This document shows positions 25,839 to 34,578 of a stretch of DNA of 64,000 nt, one piece after another. The notes below the pieces were generated by a model. It was not told the origin of the DNA. It did no database searches and saw only the letters and a list, made by a program, of their open reading frames with translations. This DNA is from Alcanivoracaceae bacterium (lineage in GTDB: Bacteria > Pseudomonadota > Gammaproteobacteria > Pseudomonadales > Alcanivoracaceae), in NCBI GenBank assembly GCA_029210325.1, contig JARGPU010000003.1:1-64000 (forward strand), given 5' to 3'. The position numbers were made by a program, and so were the translations under genes. Numbering within the stretch: position 1 is the stretch's first letter; each line of letters opens with the position of its first letter.

Positions 25839-27781
25839 ATCGCGTCGCCGGGTTATGTCTGTCGCTGCTCTGTTTATTGCTTGGCAGCTGTGGTGGCGAT
25901 TCACCACCGTCCGGGGGGTGTGATGGTAGCTGCGTTACCGGCACCAGCTTTCTTAGTGTGACGGATGTTGAAAATATTATTGCTGCGGCAGCGCTGGAAG
26001 CAGATCAGCGTGGTGTTGCTGCAACCATTGCAGTCTCTGATCGGCTTGGCAATGTGCTGGCAGTTTATGCCATGACAGGCGCCGTTGATGCGGTCACTAT
26101 CGCTTCCCCCTATCCGGTTAGCGGTGGGCTGGAAAATATCAGTTTTATTCCTGCCTCTCTGGCGGCTATCAGCAAGGCCATTACCGGCGCCTATCTGTCC
26201 AGTGAAGGCAATGCCTTTAGCTCGCGCACGGCCAGCCAGATTGTTCAGGAGCATTTCAATCCGGGAGAGCGTAATCAGCCCGGTGGGCCATTGTTCGGTG
26301 TGCAGTTTTCGCAGCTTTCCTGTTCCGACCTGACCGTCCGTCGTAGCGCTGGCCAGCATGGTCCAAAGCATGCGCCACTGGGTCTGGCGGCGGATCCCGG
26401 TGGTTTTCCCCTATATCGCGATGGCACCGTGATTGGTGGCATCGGTGTGGTGGTGGATGATCAATACAGTTTTGATGCCAACCCGGCGGATACGGATATT
26501 TCTCTGGATGAAGTGGTGGCATTGGCTGGTGGGCGTGGTTTGTTAGCTCCGGCGGATCGCCGGGCCGAACGTATCACTGTTGATGGCAAGCAATTGCGCT
26601 ACAGCGACATGAGTCCATCCATGGTGCAAAGCCGAGCTCAGCCCTTGCCGGTGTTTGCCACTCTGGGTGGCGCGTTACTAACCGTGCCCGGTTATTTTGA
26701 TGCGGCGGGCGGGATTATCTCCGGGCAAGTATTTGGTCAGGCAGTTTCTGGCATCAGACCAGACACTGAGAATTTTTTCCCCGGTCGTGATGCGTTTGTT
26801 CTGGTAGATGGAACCAATGCACCGCGTTTTCCACCGGTGGCGGCTAATGACGGCATCGGCGCGCTAAGTCAGCTGGAGGTTGCTACTGTGCTGGACCAGG
26901 CTCTGGCGGTGGCCAATCGTGCCCGGGCACAGATTCGTCGTCCGCTGGGCAGTCAGGCGCGGGTGACTATTAGTGTGGTGGACCGCAACGGTGTGCCACT
27001 GGGTTTAGTGCGCACCCGTGATGCTCCGGTATTCGGTATTGATGTGTCGTTGCAGAAGGCGCGCACGGCGGCATTTTATTCTGGCAGTCAGGCCGCCGCC
27101 GAGCTGCAGTCGTTACCCACTGCGGATTATCTTGGCCCGGTACTGGTGGCGGGCATGCCCACCGTTGAGCGAAGTATTGATATTGGTGATTACGTCGATG
27201 CCTTGCGCGCGGTGCTGGATAATCCCACCGCGCTAGCGGATGGTGCGGTGGCATTTACCGACCGGGCAGGGGGCAATATGTCGCGGCCATATTTCCCGGA
27301 TGGTTTGCGTGATGCACCGCCGGGGCCACTGTCGAAGCCGGCAGGCGAGTGGAGTCCGTTTTCAACCGGTCTGCAGCTTGATCTGGTCTACAATCAGTTG
27401 ATCGGCCATGTTGCCTTTGCCGCTGGCTTGGCTGCGGGTGATGTCAGCACAGGATGCAGCACCATCAGCCGTGTAACGCCGGGAGGAAATGCAGACCCTC
27501 TGGCCAATGGTATGCAGGTCTTTCCTGGTAGTGTGCCGGTGTACCGTGGTAGCACATTAGTCGGTGCCATAGGTGTGTCCGGTGACGGTGTTGATCAGGA
27601 CGACATGATCTCCTTTCTTGCCATACATCAGGCAGGCGAGCTGCTCGGTACGATCAATAATGCGCCGGTTGCCATGCGTGCCGACCAGCTCACCCCGCAG
27701 GGAGTCCGACTGCGTTATGTGCAGTGTCCGCAAGCGCCATTTCTGGATAGCGCAGTTCAGACCCCCTGCGGAGGCAAGTGA
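25835..27781 (+). CDS. Lipoprotein with two GlcG/HbpS (DUF336) haem-binding-like domains
   Basis: A 648-residue lipoprotein (signal LCLLLGSCGGD; the residue after Cys is Gly, so outer-membrane sorting is expected). Two GlcG/HbpS-like halves are visible: DVENIIAAAALEADQRGVAATIAVSDRLGN and EVATVLDQALAVANRARAQ..VTISVVDRNGVPLGLVRTRDA. Each half carries the family pattern of a VVD/VSD-G turn and a KA..A helix. HbpS members bind haem in Streptomyces. The TTG start overlaps the previous stop as TTGA, so translation is coupled. The role may be haem binding or a docking module beside the outer-membrane barrel; no c-type haem motif is present. Confidence 0.85.
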   Translation: MNRVAGLCLSLLCLLLGSCGGDSPPSGGCDGSCVTGTSFLSVTDVENIIAAAALEADQRGVAATIAVSDRLGNVLAVYAMTGAVDAVTIASPYPVSGGLENISFIPASLAAISKAITGAYLSSEGNAFSSRTASQIVQEHFNPGERNQPGGPLFGVQFSQLSCSDLTVRRSAGQHGPKHAPLGLAADPGGFPLYRDGTVIGGIGVVVDDQYSFDANPADTDISLDEVVALAGGRGLLAPADRRAERITVDGKQLRYSDMSPSMVQSRAQPLPVFATLGGALLTVPGYFDAAGGIISGQVFGQAVSGIRPDTENFFPGRDAFVLVDGTNAPRFPPVAANDGIGALSQLEVATVLDQALAVANRARAQIRRPLGSQARVTISVVDRNGVPLGLVRTRDAPVFGIDVSLQKARTAAFYSGSQAAAELQSLPTADYLGPVLVAGMPTVERSIDIGDYVDALRAVLDNPTALADGAVAFTDRAGGNMSRPYFPDGLRDAPPGPLSKPAGEWSPFSTGLQLDLVYNQLIGHVAFAAGLAAGDVSTGCSTISRVTPGGNADPLANGMQVFPGSVPVYRGSTLVGAIGVSGDGVDQDDMISFLAIHQAGELLGTINNAPVAMRADQLTPQGVRLRYVQCPQAPFLDSAVQTPCGGK

Positions 27782-29511
27782 TGAGGCATTATTTTGCATC
27801 ACTACTGCTGGTGCTGCCGCTGACCCTGCAGGCCGCCTGTCCTCCGCTGGATGACACTCCACCAGTACGGCTACCCGGCAAGCAGACAGTTGATCGCTAT
27901 CAGCAGCTCTGTGATGACGATGGCCTGCCTGCTGCGCCCCTGTTTCAGGATCAACCGTTGCAGGCGGTTCCAGATCGTTGGCGGATCGTAGACAGCCTGC
28001 CTGGATATCGTCATAGCCTGTGGAATCCCTATCAGCGCAATGTCCTCAAGGGGGACAAGCCAGTCTGGGGTGACTGGTTTTTTGCGCTGGCGGCGGTATC
28101 GGATACGGTAATTGAATTACGTGAACTGCCCACTCCGGTTGGCAATCAGACCACCGCTAATGCCGGTGACATTGATGTGTTTGGCAGCGGCGAGCAGAGC
28201 ACGTTCAATCAGAATCTGCTGGTTGAGCTGGTCTGGTTGCGGGGGGACACCGTGTTCCGTCCACCGGACTGGGAATTCCGTTTTATTCCGGTGTTCAACT
28301 TCAACCGTAGCGAAGTGGAAGAAGCTCGAGCGCTGTATATTGATCCCCGTGAGGGCACCACCCGAAATGACGACCATATCGGCATTCAGGGTGCCTTTAT
28401 GGATTACCACATTCGTAATGTGTCGGATCGTTATGATTTCGACAGTATCCGCGTTGGTATTCAGCCGTTTAACGCAGATTTCCGTGGTTTCCTTTTTCAG
28501 GATAGTCCGTTCGGCATCAGGTTGTTCGGTACCCGCGACAATAATATCTTTCAGTACAATCTGGCCTGGTTCCGTCGCCTGGAAAAGGATACCAACAGCG
28601 GCTTGAATGATATCGGGGCCCAGCTTCGCAATGACGATGTGTTTGTCGCCAATTTGTATTGGCAGGACTTTCTCAAGAAGGGCTTTATTAGCCAGTTGAC
28701 TCTGTTGCATAACCGCAACAGGGAAGACGATTTCTTTTATGACAACAACGGTTTTATTGCCCGGCCTGCCTCGCTAGGTCGCGAGGTGCCGCGTAGTTAC
28801 GACGTTACCTACCTCGGCTATAACGGTGACGGCCATCTTGGCCGACTGAACCTGACGGCATCACTTTATGCCGCCGCAGGCAGCAATGAGCCGGGAGTAA
28901 TGAATGATGAGCGCACTGAGGTAAGGGCAACCTTTGCCGCCTTTGAGGCAGGTCTGGATATTAACTGGATTCGTTTGCGTGCTACTGCGGTGCATGCCTC
29001 CGGTGATCGCAACCCGTTTGATGATCTGGAAACCGGCTTCGATGCGGTGTTTGAGAATCCGATTATCGCGGGTGCCGATACCAGTTTCTGGATTCGCCAG
29101 GGCGTGCCATTTATTGCCGGTGGCGGGGTAACCTTGTCGACCAGAAATGGACTGTTGCCGAATCTGCGCTCCTCCAAGGAGCACGGCCAGTCAAACTTTA
29201 CCAATCCAGGGCTGCGTCTGCTTGGCGTTGGTGCAGACCTTGATCTGACGGCGACTACGCGACTCAGTTTCAATGCCAACCACCTTTCCTTTGAGCGCAC
29301 CGAAGTAATTGAGGTGCTGCGGCAGCAGGAGAATATAGACCGGGAGATCGGCTGGGATCTTTCTGCGGCAGTGATCTGGCGACCCATGGCGATCCAGAAC
29401 ATTGTTGCGCGACTTTCCGTGGCAACTTTGATGCCCGGCAACGGCTTTGATGAGCTATTCAAGACAGAATCGAATTACTCGGTTCTTGGCAATCTGATAC
29501 TGACTTACTGA
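27778..29511 (+). CDS. Predicted outer-membrane beta-barrel protein of the redox operon
   Basis: A 577-residue protein with a signal peptide (MRHYFASLLLVLPLTLQAA), then alternating aromatic/polar strands throughout (for example LLVELVWLRGDTVF, WEFRFIPVFNFN, GHLGRLNLTASLYAAAG, TRLSFNANHLSFERT), ending in VLGNLILTY with a C-terminal aromatic, the signal for barrel insertion. The ATG overlaps the preceding TGA (ATGA). In porin-cytochrome conduits such as MtrCAB the barrel surrounds a multihaem cytochrome, and this gene sits directly before a ten-haem cytochrome gene. I see no MtrB-type N-terminal CxxC; two cysteines near the mature N-terminus (ACPPLDD, QLCDDD) may pair. Not a recognised porin family. 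Confidence 0.8.
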   Translation: MMRHYFASLLLVLPLTLQAACPPLDDTPPVRLPGKQTVDRYQQLCDDDGLPAAPLFQDQPLQAVPDRWRIVDSLPGYRHSLWNPYQRNVLKGDKPVWGDWFFALAAVSDTVIELRELPTPVGNQTTANAGDIDVFGSGEQSTFNQNLLVELVWLRGDTVFRPPDWEFRFIPVFNFNRSEVEEARALYIDPREGTTRNDDHIGIQGAFMDYHIRNVSDRYDFDSIRVGIQPFNADFRGFLFQDSPFGIRLFGTRDNNIFQYNLAWFRRLEKDTNSGLNDIGAQLRNDDVFVANLYWQDFLKKGFISQLTLLHNRNREDDFFYDNNGFIARPASLGREVPRSYDVTYLGYNGDGHLGRLNLTASLYAAAGSNEPGVMNDERTEVRATFAAFEAGLDINWIRLRATAVHASGDRNPFDDLETGFDAVFENPIIAGADTSFWIRQGVPFIAGGGVTLSTRNGLLPNLRSSKEHGQSNFTNPGLRLLGVGADLDLTATTRLSFNANHLSFERTEVIEVLRQQENIDREIGWDLSAAVIWRPMAIQNIVARLSVATLMPGNGFDELFKTESNYSVLGNLILTY

Positions 29512-29517
29512 GGCGAT

Positions 29518-32500
29518 ATGGGACAGGGACTGCACCAACTGAGAATACTGCTGGCAGCACTGGGCATGTCGTTGCTGTGTGGCATGTTGCAGGCTGCTGA
29601 AGCGCCGGTGGAGAAGATTGAAAACCGGGTCACTGCTCCTTCTGCTCCATCTTTCCAGACATTGCTGCAGGCGGAGGATAAGAGTGCTGGCTGTGGTAGC
29701 TGTCACACTGAGTCTGATAGCAAGACCATGCATGCCAATCCGGCCGTGGTGCTCGGCTGTGCGGACTGCCATGGCGGTAATGCCAAGGTATTCAAGCCCG
29801 ACCAATCCGAGCAGGATGATCCTGCCTATATTGAGGCAATGAAGCAGGCCCATGTGCTGCCGGACTACGCCGCCAAATGGCACTGGCCCAGCAGTGCCAA
29901 CCCCAAGGGCAGTTATACCCTGTTGAACAAGGAGGCACCGGAGTACCTGCGCTTTGTAAATCCTTCCGATTACCGTGTGGTGCGCGAAGCGTGCGGCGCC
30001 TGCCATATGCCGCAGATTCTTGCTGCAGAGCGTTCCATCATGGCCACTGGGGCCATGCTCTGGGGGGGCGCCTCGTATAACAACGGCATCTTGCCGTACA
30101 AGCGCTACATTCTTGGTGAAGCCTATACACGGGATGGCCAGCCAGCTGCGATTACACCGCTAATGATGCCCACCGAGGATATGACCCACCGCTTCGGCAC
30201 TTTGAAGACCCTGTTGCCGTTGCCAGCCTGGGAAACCATCAAGCCGGGGGATGTGTTTCGGGTATTTGAAGATGGTGGTCGCAATATCAATAGCCTGTTT
30301 CCAGAAGTCGGTATCCCCAACTCTCTTGGTCAGATTCAGCGGCTGGAAGAGCCGGGTCGACCGGATGTAAAGCAGTCCAATCGTGGTCCCGGTACCGGGG
30401 GGCGCATTTCTGTGCCGGTGATCAATATCACTAAAACCCGGCTCAATGATCCGCTGATGTGGTTTCTGGGTACCAATGACCAGCCTGGTGACTATCGTAG
30501 TTCCGGCTGTGCTTCCTGCCATGTTGTTTATGGCAACGATCGTGATCCGCGCCACAGCGGGAACTATGCAAAGCACGGTCATTGGGGCACCAGTGCCAGC
30601 AAGGATCCGTTGATTCCCAAGGATGAACCGGGCCATCCGATTACTCACCAGTTCACCCGGGCAATTCCAACCAGCCAGTGCATGGTGTGTCACATGCACC
30701 AGCCGAACATGTTCATGAATACCTATCTTGGCTACACCATGTGGGACTACGAGGCCGACGCGCCTTTTATGTGGCCGGAGAAGCAGCACTATCCCAGCGA
30801 TGAGGAAATGCGTCGGGTTTATGATCGCAATCCGGAAGGCGCGGTGGCTCGTGGCAAGTGGCGTGATCTGGACTTTCTTTCCTCCGTATGGGAGCTGAAC
30901 CCACAGCTAAAGGACACCCAGTTTGCTGATTACCACGGCCACGGTTGGAACTTCCGGGCAGTATTCAAACGTGATCGAGAAGGTAATCTGTTAGATGCAG
31001 AGGGTGATCAGGTGTCCTCTGATGATCCGGAGAAATTCAAGAAAGCCGTGCACCTTTCCTCCATCCATGTGGATGTCGGTATGCACTGTGTTGACTGTCA
31101 CTTCAGCCAGGACAGTCATGGTAATGGTCACTTATATGGCGAAGTGGGTCATGCGGTGGAGATTGGCTGCAAGGACTGCCACGGTACCGCCGACAATTAT
31201 CCGTCCTTGCGCACCAGTGGTGCCGCCGCGCCTTCCGGTGGTCAGGACCTGTCGCTGTTGCGCAATCCGGATGGTCAAAAGCGCTTTGAGTGGATCAATG
31301 GCGAGCTGATTCAGCGCTCTCTGGTGACTCCGGGGCTGGAATGGAAAATGAGTCTGGTCAAGGACAGCGTTGACCCGAAAAGTGGCCACTACAACGCCAA
31401 GGCCGCCCGGGCCAAGTTGATGAGTGGTAACACCAACTCGCTGGAGTGGGGGCTGTCAGTGAAGGCTGATGGGCGCGCCCACAAGGACGACGAGTTCGAG
31501 TGCTATACCTGTCATACCTCGTGGACCACGTCCTGCGGGGGCTGCCATCTGCCTATTGAAGCCAACTGGAAAACCGAGCGACATCACTACGAAGGCGGTG
31601 AGACGCGAAATTATGCCACCTATAACCCGCAGGTGGCCCGTGATGAAATGTTTATGCTTGGCAAGCGTGGGCCGGTGCATGATGAGCGTATTGCGCCCAC
31701 CCGATCTACCTCTGCACTGGTATTAAGCTCCACCAACGCCAACCGCGAGCGTATCTATATTCAGCAGCCGCCGGTTGCCGCCAGTGGTTTTAGCTCACAG
31801 GCGTTTAACCCTCATTACCCGCATACCGAGCGTCGTACCGAGACCAAAACCTGCACGGACTGTCACCTTTCACAGGATAACGATAACAACGCGATCATGG
31901 CGCAACTGTTGATGCTGGGGACCAACTACATCAACTTTGTTGGCCGCTTTGCATGGCTTGGCGGGGAGGGTGGTGTACAGGCAGTTGCCGTGACTGAGTG
32001 GGATGAGCCGCAGGCTGTATATGGTTCCTATCTGCACCGCTATGCCTATCCGGACTGGTATCAGGAGCACCTCAAGCGTGGTCTTGAGTTGCCGGAGCAG
32101 TACTCCCAATCCGGTGATCGTGCCGGTTGCGTGCAAATGCGCGGCGAGTATCTGTATGTGGCAGAAGGAAAGAATGGTTTCCGTGTCTATGACATTGCCG
32201 GCATCGACAACAAGGGTGTGTCACAGCGAGTGATTACCGCGCCATTCAGTCCACTTGGTCACAATGCCAGAGTGCCCAGTTCTAATGCCACCTGCATGGC
32301 GTTGGCGACTACCCAGCCGGTGGCGCCGCAGCGTAATGTTGGCGACCTGATGCGTATCGAAAATCTTGAGCAGCCCATTCACCCGATCTATTCCTATGCA
32401 GTGATTAGCGATGCCGAGGAAGGTTTGATCCTTACGGACATCACTACCTTTGCAGATGGAGAGTTCCGCAATAACTCCCTGGAGCGAGCGGTAAGCTGGA

Positions 32501-33282
32501 ATCAGGGTGGCGTCCTTGATGGCGCTCGCCATGTCATTCTGGGTGGTTACTACGCCTATGTCGCCACCCCCAAAGGGTTGGTGATCGTCAATTTGGATAA
32601 TCCGCTAGAGCCGCAATTGGTGACCACGATTGCTCTTGAGGATGTTCGTGCCAGTGCCTTGCAGTTCCGTTACTTGATCGTGACCCATGGCGCCGGAGTC
32701 AGCGCTATCGATGTCACGCTGCCGGAACAGGCCAGACTGATTGCAGATAACACTATTACCCTGGACGACGCCCGCGGCCTGCATTTAGCTCGCGGTTATG
32801 CCTACATTGCCGCAGGTAAGGACGGGTTGGTGATTGTTGATATGGAAAACCCGGAAAAGCTTAAGTTGTTCCAGCGCTTTACCGCCGGCGGTGCACTAGA
32901 AGACAGTCATGATGTGATTGTTGCGAGTACTAATGCTTCTGCCTTTGCCTATGTGGCTGATGGCGCAGGTGGCCTCAAGGTGGTGCAGCTGACATCACCC
33001 TCCAGTCAGCCTAACTTCTATGGTTTTAACCCCTCACCGGTACCGCAGTTGATTGCTCGTGCTGATACCCGTTTCCCGGCCCTTTCGTTATCCCGTGGTC
33101 TGGAGCGGGACCGAGGTGTAGACGAAACCGGCGGACAGGTTGCCGTTTTTGGGCGCCATGGTTCACGGCCTTTTAATCTTGAGGAAATGCGCAGGCTGTT
33201 TCTGGATAAAAATAATAAGCCGTGGTTTGTCAGTGATGACGTTATCGGCGGTCCATCTGCGGCGAAGGGAGGCAAGCAATGA
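29518..33282 (+). CDS. Large ten-haem c-type cytochrome with C-terminal LVIVD beta-propeller
   Basis: A 1254-residue exported protein (signal ending GMLQAAEA). Ten CxxCH sites run from about residue 58 to 780: CGSCH, CADCH, CGACH, CASCH, CMVCH, CVDCH, CKDCH, CYTCH, CGGCH, CTDCH. From about residue 840 come LVIVD repeats (YLYVAEGKNGFRVYD, YYAYVATPKGLVIVNLDNPLEPQ, GYAYIAAGKDGLVIVDMENPEK, FAYVADGAGGLKVV), a propeller used for surface binding. It starts six bases after the barrel gene and overlaps the next gene by four. Likely the outer or surface electron-exchange component, or an oxidoreductase for a soluble substrate. Confidence 0.93.
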   Translation: MGQGLHQLRILLAALGMSLLCGMLQAAEAPVEKIENRVTAPSAPSFQTLLQAEDKSAGCGSCHTESDSKTMHANPAVVLGCADCHGGNAKVFKPDQSEQDDPAYIEAMKQAHVLPDYAAKWHWPSSANPKGSYTLLNKEAPEYLRFVNPSDYRVVREACGACHMPQILAAERSIMATGAMLWGGASYNNGILPYKRYILGEAYTRDGQPAAITPLMMPTEDMTHRFGTLKTLLPLPAWETIKPGDVFRVFEDGGRNINSLFPEVGIPNSLGQIQRLEEPGRPDVKQSNRGPGTGGRISVPVINITKTRLNDPLMWFLGTNDQPGDYRSSGCASCHVVYGNDRDPRHSGNYAKHGHWGTSASKDPLIPKDEPGHPITHQFTRAIPTSQCMVCHMHQPNMFMNTYLGYTMWDYEADAPFMWPEKQHYPSDEEMRRVYDRNPEGAVARGKWRDLDFLSSVWELNPQLKDTQFADYHGHGWNFRAVFKRDREGNLLDAEGDQVSSDDPEKFKKAVHLSSIHVDVGMHCVDCHFSQDSHGNGHLYGEVGHAVEIGCKDCHGTADNYPSLRTSGAAAPSGGQDLSLLRNPDGQKRFEWINGELIQRSLVTPGLEWKMSLVKDSVDPKSGHYNAKAARAKLMSGNTNSLEWGLSVKADGRAHKDDEFECYTCHTSWTTSCGGCHLPIEANWKTERHHYEGGETRNYATYNPQVARDEMFMLGKRGPVHDERIAPTRSTSALVLSSTNANRERIYIQQPPVAASGFSSQAFNPHYPHTERRTETKTCTDCHLSQDNDNNAIMAQLLMLGTNYINFVGRFAWLGGEGGVQAVAVTEWDEPQAVYGSYLHRYAYPDWYQEHLKRGLELPEQYSQSGDRAGCVQMRGEYLYVAEGKNGFRVYDIAGIDNKGVSQRVITAPFSPLGHNARVPSSNATCMALATTQPVAPQRNVGDLMRIENLEQPIHPIYSYAVISDAEEGLILTDITTFADGEFRNNSLERAVSWNQGGVLDGARHVILGGYYAYVATPKGLVIVNLDNPLEPQLVTTIALEDVRASALQFRYLIVTHGAGVSAIDVTLPEQARLIADNTITLDDARGLHLARGYAYIAAGKDGLVIVDMENPEKLKLFQRFTAGGALEDSHDVIVASTNASAFAYVADGAGGLKVVQLTSPSSQPNFYGFNPSPVPQLIARADTRFPALSLSRGLERDRGVDETGGQVAVFGRHGSRPFNLEEMRRLFLDKNNKPWFVSDDVIGGPSAAKGGKQ

Positions 33283-34535
33283 ACAGAGTATGGCTGACTG
33301 GTTTGCTGGTATTGAGTGGCGCCCTGTGGGCCGCAGATAAACATATGGGCGTGGCCACCTGCGCCTCGTCGGTGTGCCATGGAAGCAGTTCGGAGCGCAG
33401 CGAAGCCAATATTCTGCACAGTGAGTATGTGATCTGGGGGCAGCGCGATCCCCATGCGGGGGCTTACAAAACATTGCTCAACCAACAATCGCAAAGGATT
33501 GCCAAGAATCTTGGTGTCGGTCCGGCTCATGAAGCCAAGGCATGTCTTGTCTGTCACAGCGACTACGTTCCGCAAGCAGAGCGTGGACCTCGTTTCCAGC
33601 TAACTGATGGTGTCGGCTGTGAGTCCTGCCATGGTGGCTCTGAGCGCTGGCTGTCGTCGCACACTGAGCGGGGTGTAACCCATGAAGATAATCTGCAACG
33701 CGGCCTGACTCTTTTGCAGGACGCGGATGTTCGTGCAGAGATGTGTGCCAGCTGCCATGTTGGTGACAGTGAACGGATGGCGGACCATGACATTATGGGC
33801 GCGGGTCACCCGCGACTACAGTTTGAGCTGGCGACTTATAGCCGTCTGTGGCCATCGCACTACCGCGATAATGAAGCCTACAGGGAAAGAAAACATTCTC
33901 CGGATTCACTGGAGTTATGGACGGCAGGCCAGCTTCGCAGCGCCCGTAATATTCTGCAGGGTCTGGGCAGTAAGCGATTTATGGCGACACCGATGTGGCC
34001 AGAGTTGGCCTTTTTTGATTGCCATTCCTGTCATGCGCCGATGGATTCAGAAAAATGGCAGCCAAGGGCAGCGGGCAAGCTGCCCCCTGGTGCAGTGCGA
34101 TTAAATGATAGTTCACTTTTGATGGTTGGCTGGTTGCTGGATGCTTCGGATTCAGCCGCCGCACGACAGTGGCGTGCGGGCATTGCCAGTTTGCACGAAG
34201 CCAGCCAGCAGGGTAGCGCAGCGGTTAAGAAAGCAAGCGGCAGGTTGCTTGATCAATTGGATGACTTCTCTTCCCGTTTGAAAGAACAGCCGCAGTTGCG
34301 CCCACAACCGGCAGTGTTATTCAAACGTATTAGCGAAGATGCCTTAGGGGCCACTTTCAATGACTACATGACTGCAGAGCAAGTGCTGATGGTGCTGGCT
34401 TTGTTGGCAGAGAAGCAGGATGCAGATCCAGCCATGCTGGATGGCCTGTATAAGAGTATGGCGGATCAGCATCACTTCCGTTCAGTGGAGTTTCTGCGTG
34501 CTCTGCAGCAGTACCAGAAGAACCTTGCCAAGTAA
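33279..34535 (+). CDS. Five-haem cytochrome c554-like periplasmic cytochrome
   Basis: A 418-residue exported cytochrome (signal MNRVWLTGLLVLSGALWA). Haem sites are CASSVCH (CX4CH, non-standard), CLVCH, CESCH, CASCH and CHSCH, with the c554-type segment HEAKACLVCHSDYVP and conserved distal His residues (GAGHPRLQFELATYS). The C-terminal 140 residues are helical and haem-free. Cytochrome c554 of nitrifiers shuttles electrons in the periplasm; here it may link the inner-membrane ten-haem protein to the outer-membrane complex. It overlaps the previous gene by four bases and ends the operon, followed by a terminator. Confidence 0.9.
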   Translation: MNRVWLTGLLVLSGALWAADKHMGVATCASSVCHGSSSERSEANILHSEYVIWGQRDPHAGAYKTLLNQQSQRIAKNLGVGPAHEAKACLVCHSDYVPQAERGPRFQLTDGVGCESCHGGSERWLSSHTERGVTHEDNLQRGLTLLQDADVRAEMCASCHVGDSERMADHDIMGAGHPRLQFELATYSRLWPSHYRDNEAYRERKHSPDSLELWTAGQLRSARNILQGLGSKRFMATPMWPELAFFDCHSCHAPMDSEKWQPRAAGKLPPGAVRLNDSSLLMVGWLLDASDSAAARQWRAGIASLHEASQQGSAAVKKASGRLLDQLDDFSSRLKEQPQLRPQPAVLFKRISEDALGATFNDYMTAEQVLMVLALLAEKQDADPAMLDGLYKSMADQHHFRSVEFLRALQQYQKNLAK

Positions 34536-34543
34536 AATCAGGT

Positions 34544-34578
34544 AAAAAGAACGCTCCGGTTATCGGGGCGTTCTTTTT
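34544..34578. terminator. Terminator of the redox operon, inside the 3' end of ygiQ
   Basis: AAAAAGAACGC / GCGTTCTTTTT forms an 11-bp stem with T run. It begins nine bases past the last cytochrome gene, and the ygiQ stop codon (34560-34562) lies in its loop, so the right arm encodes the last residues of YgiQ. The symmetric A and T runs mean it can act for both transcripts. Confidence 0.88.
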
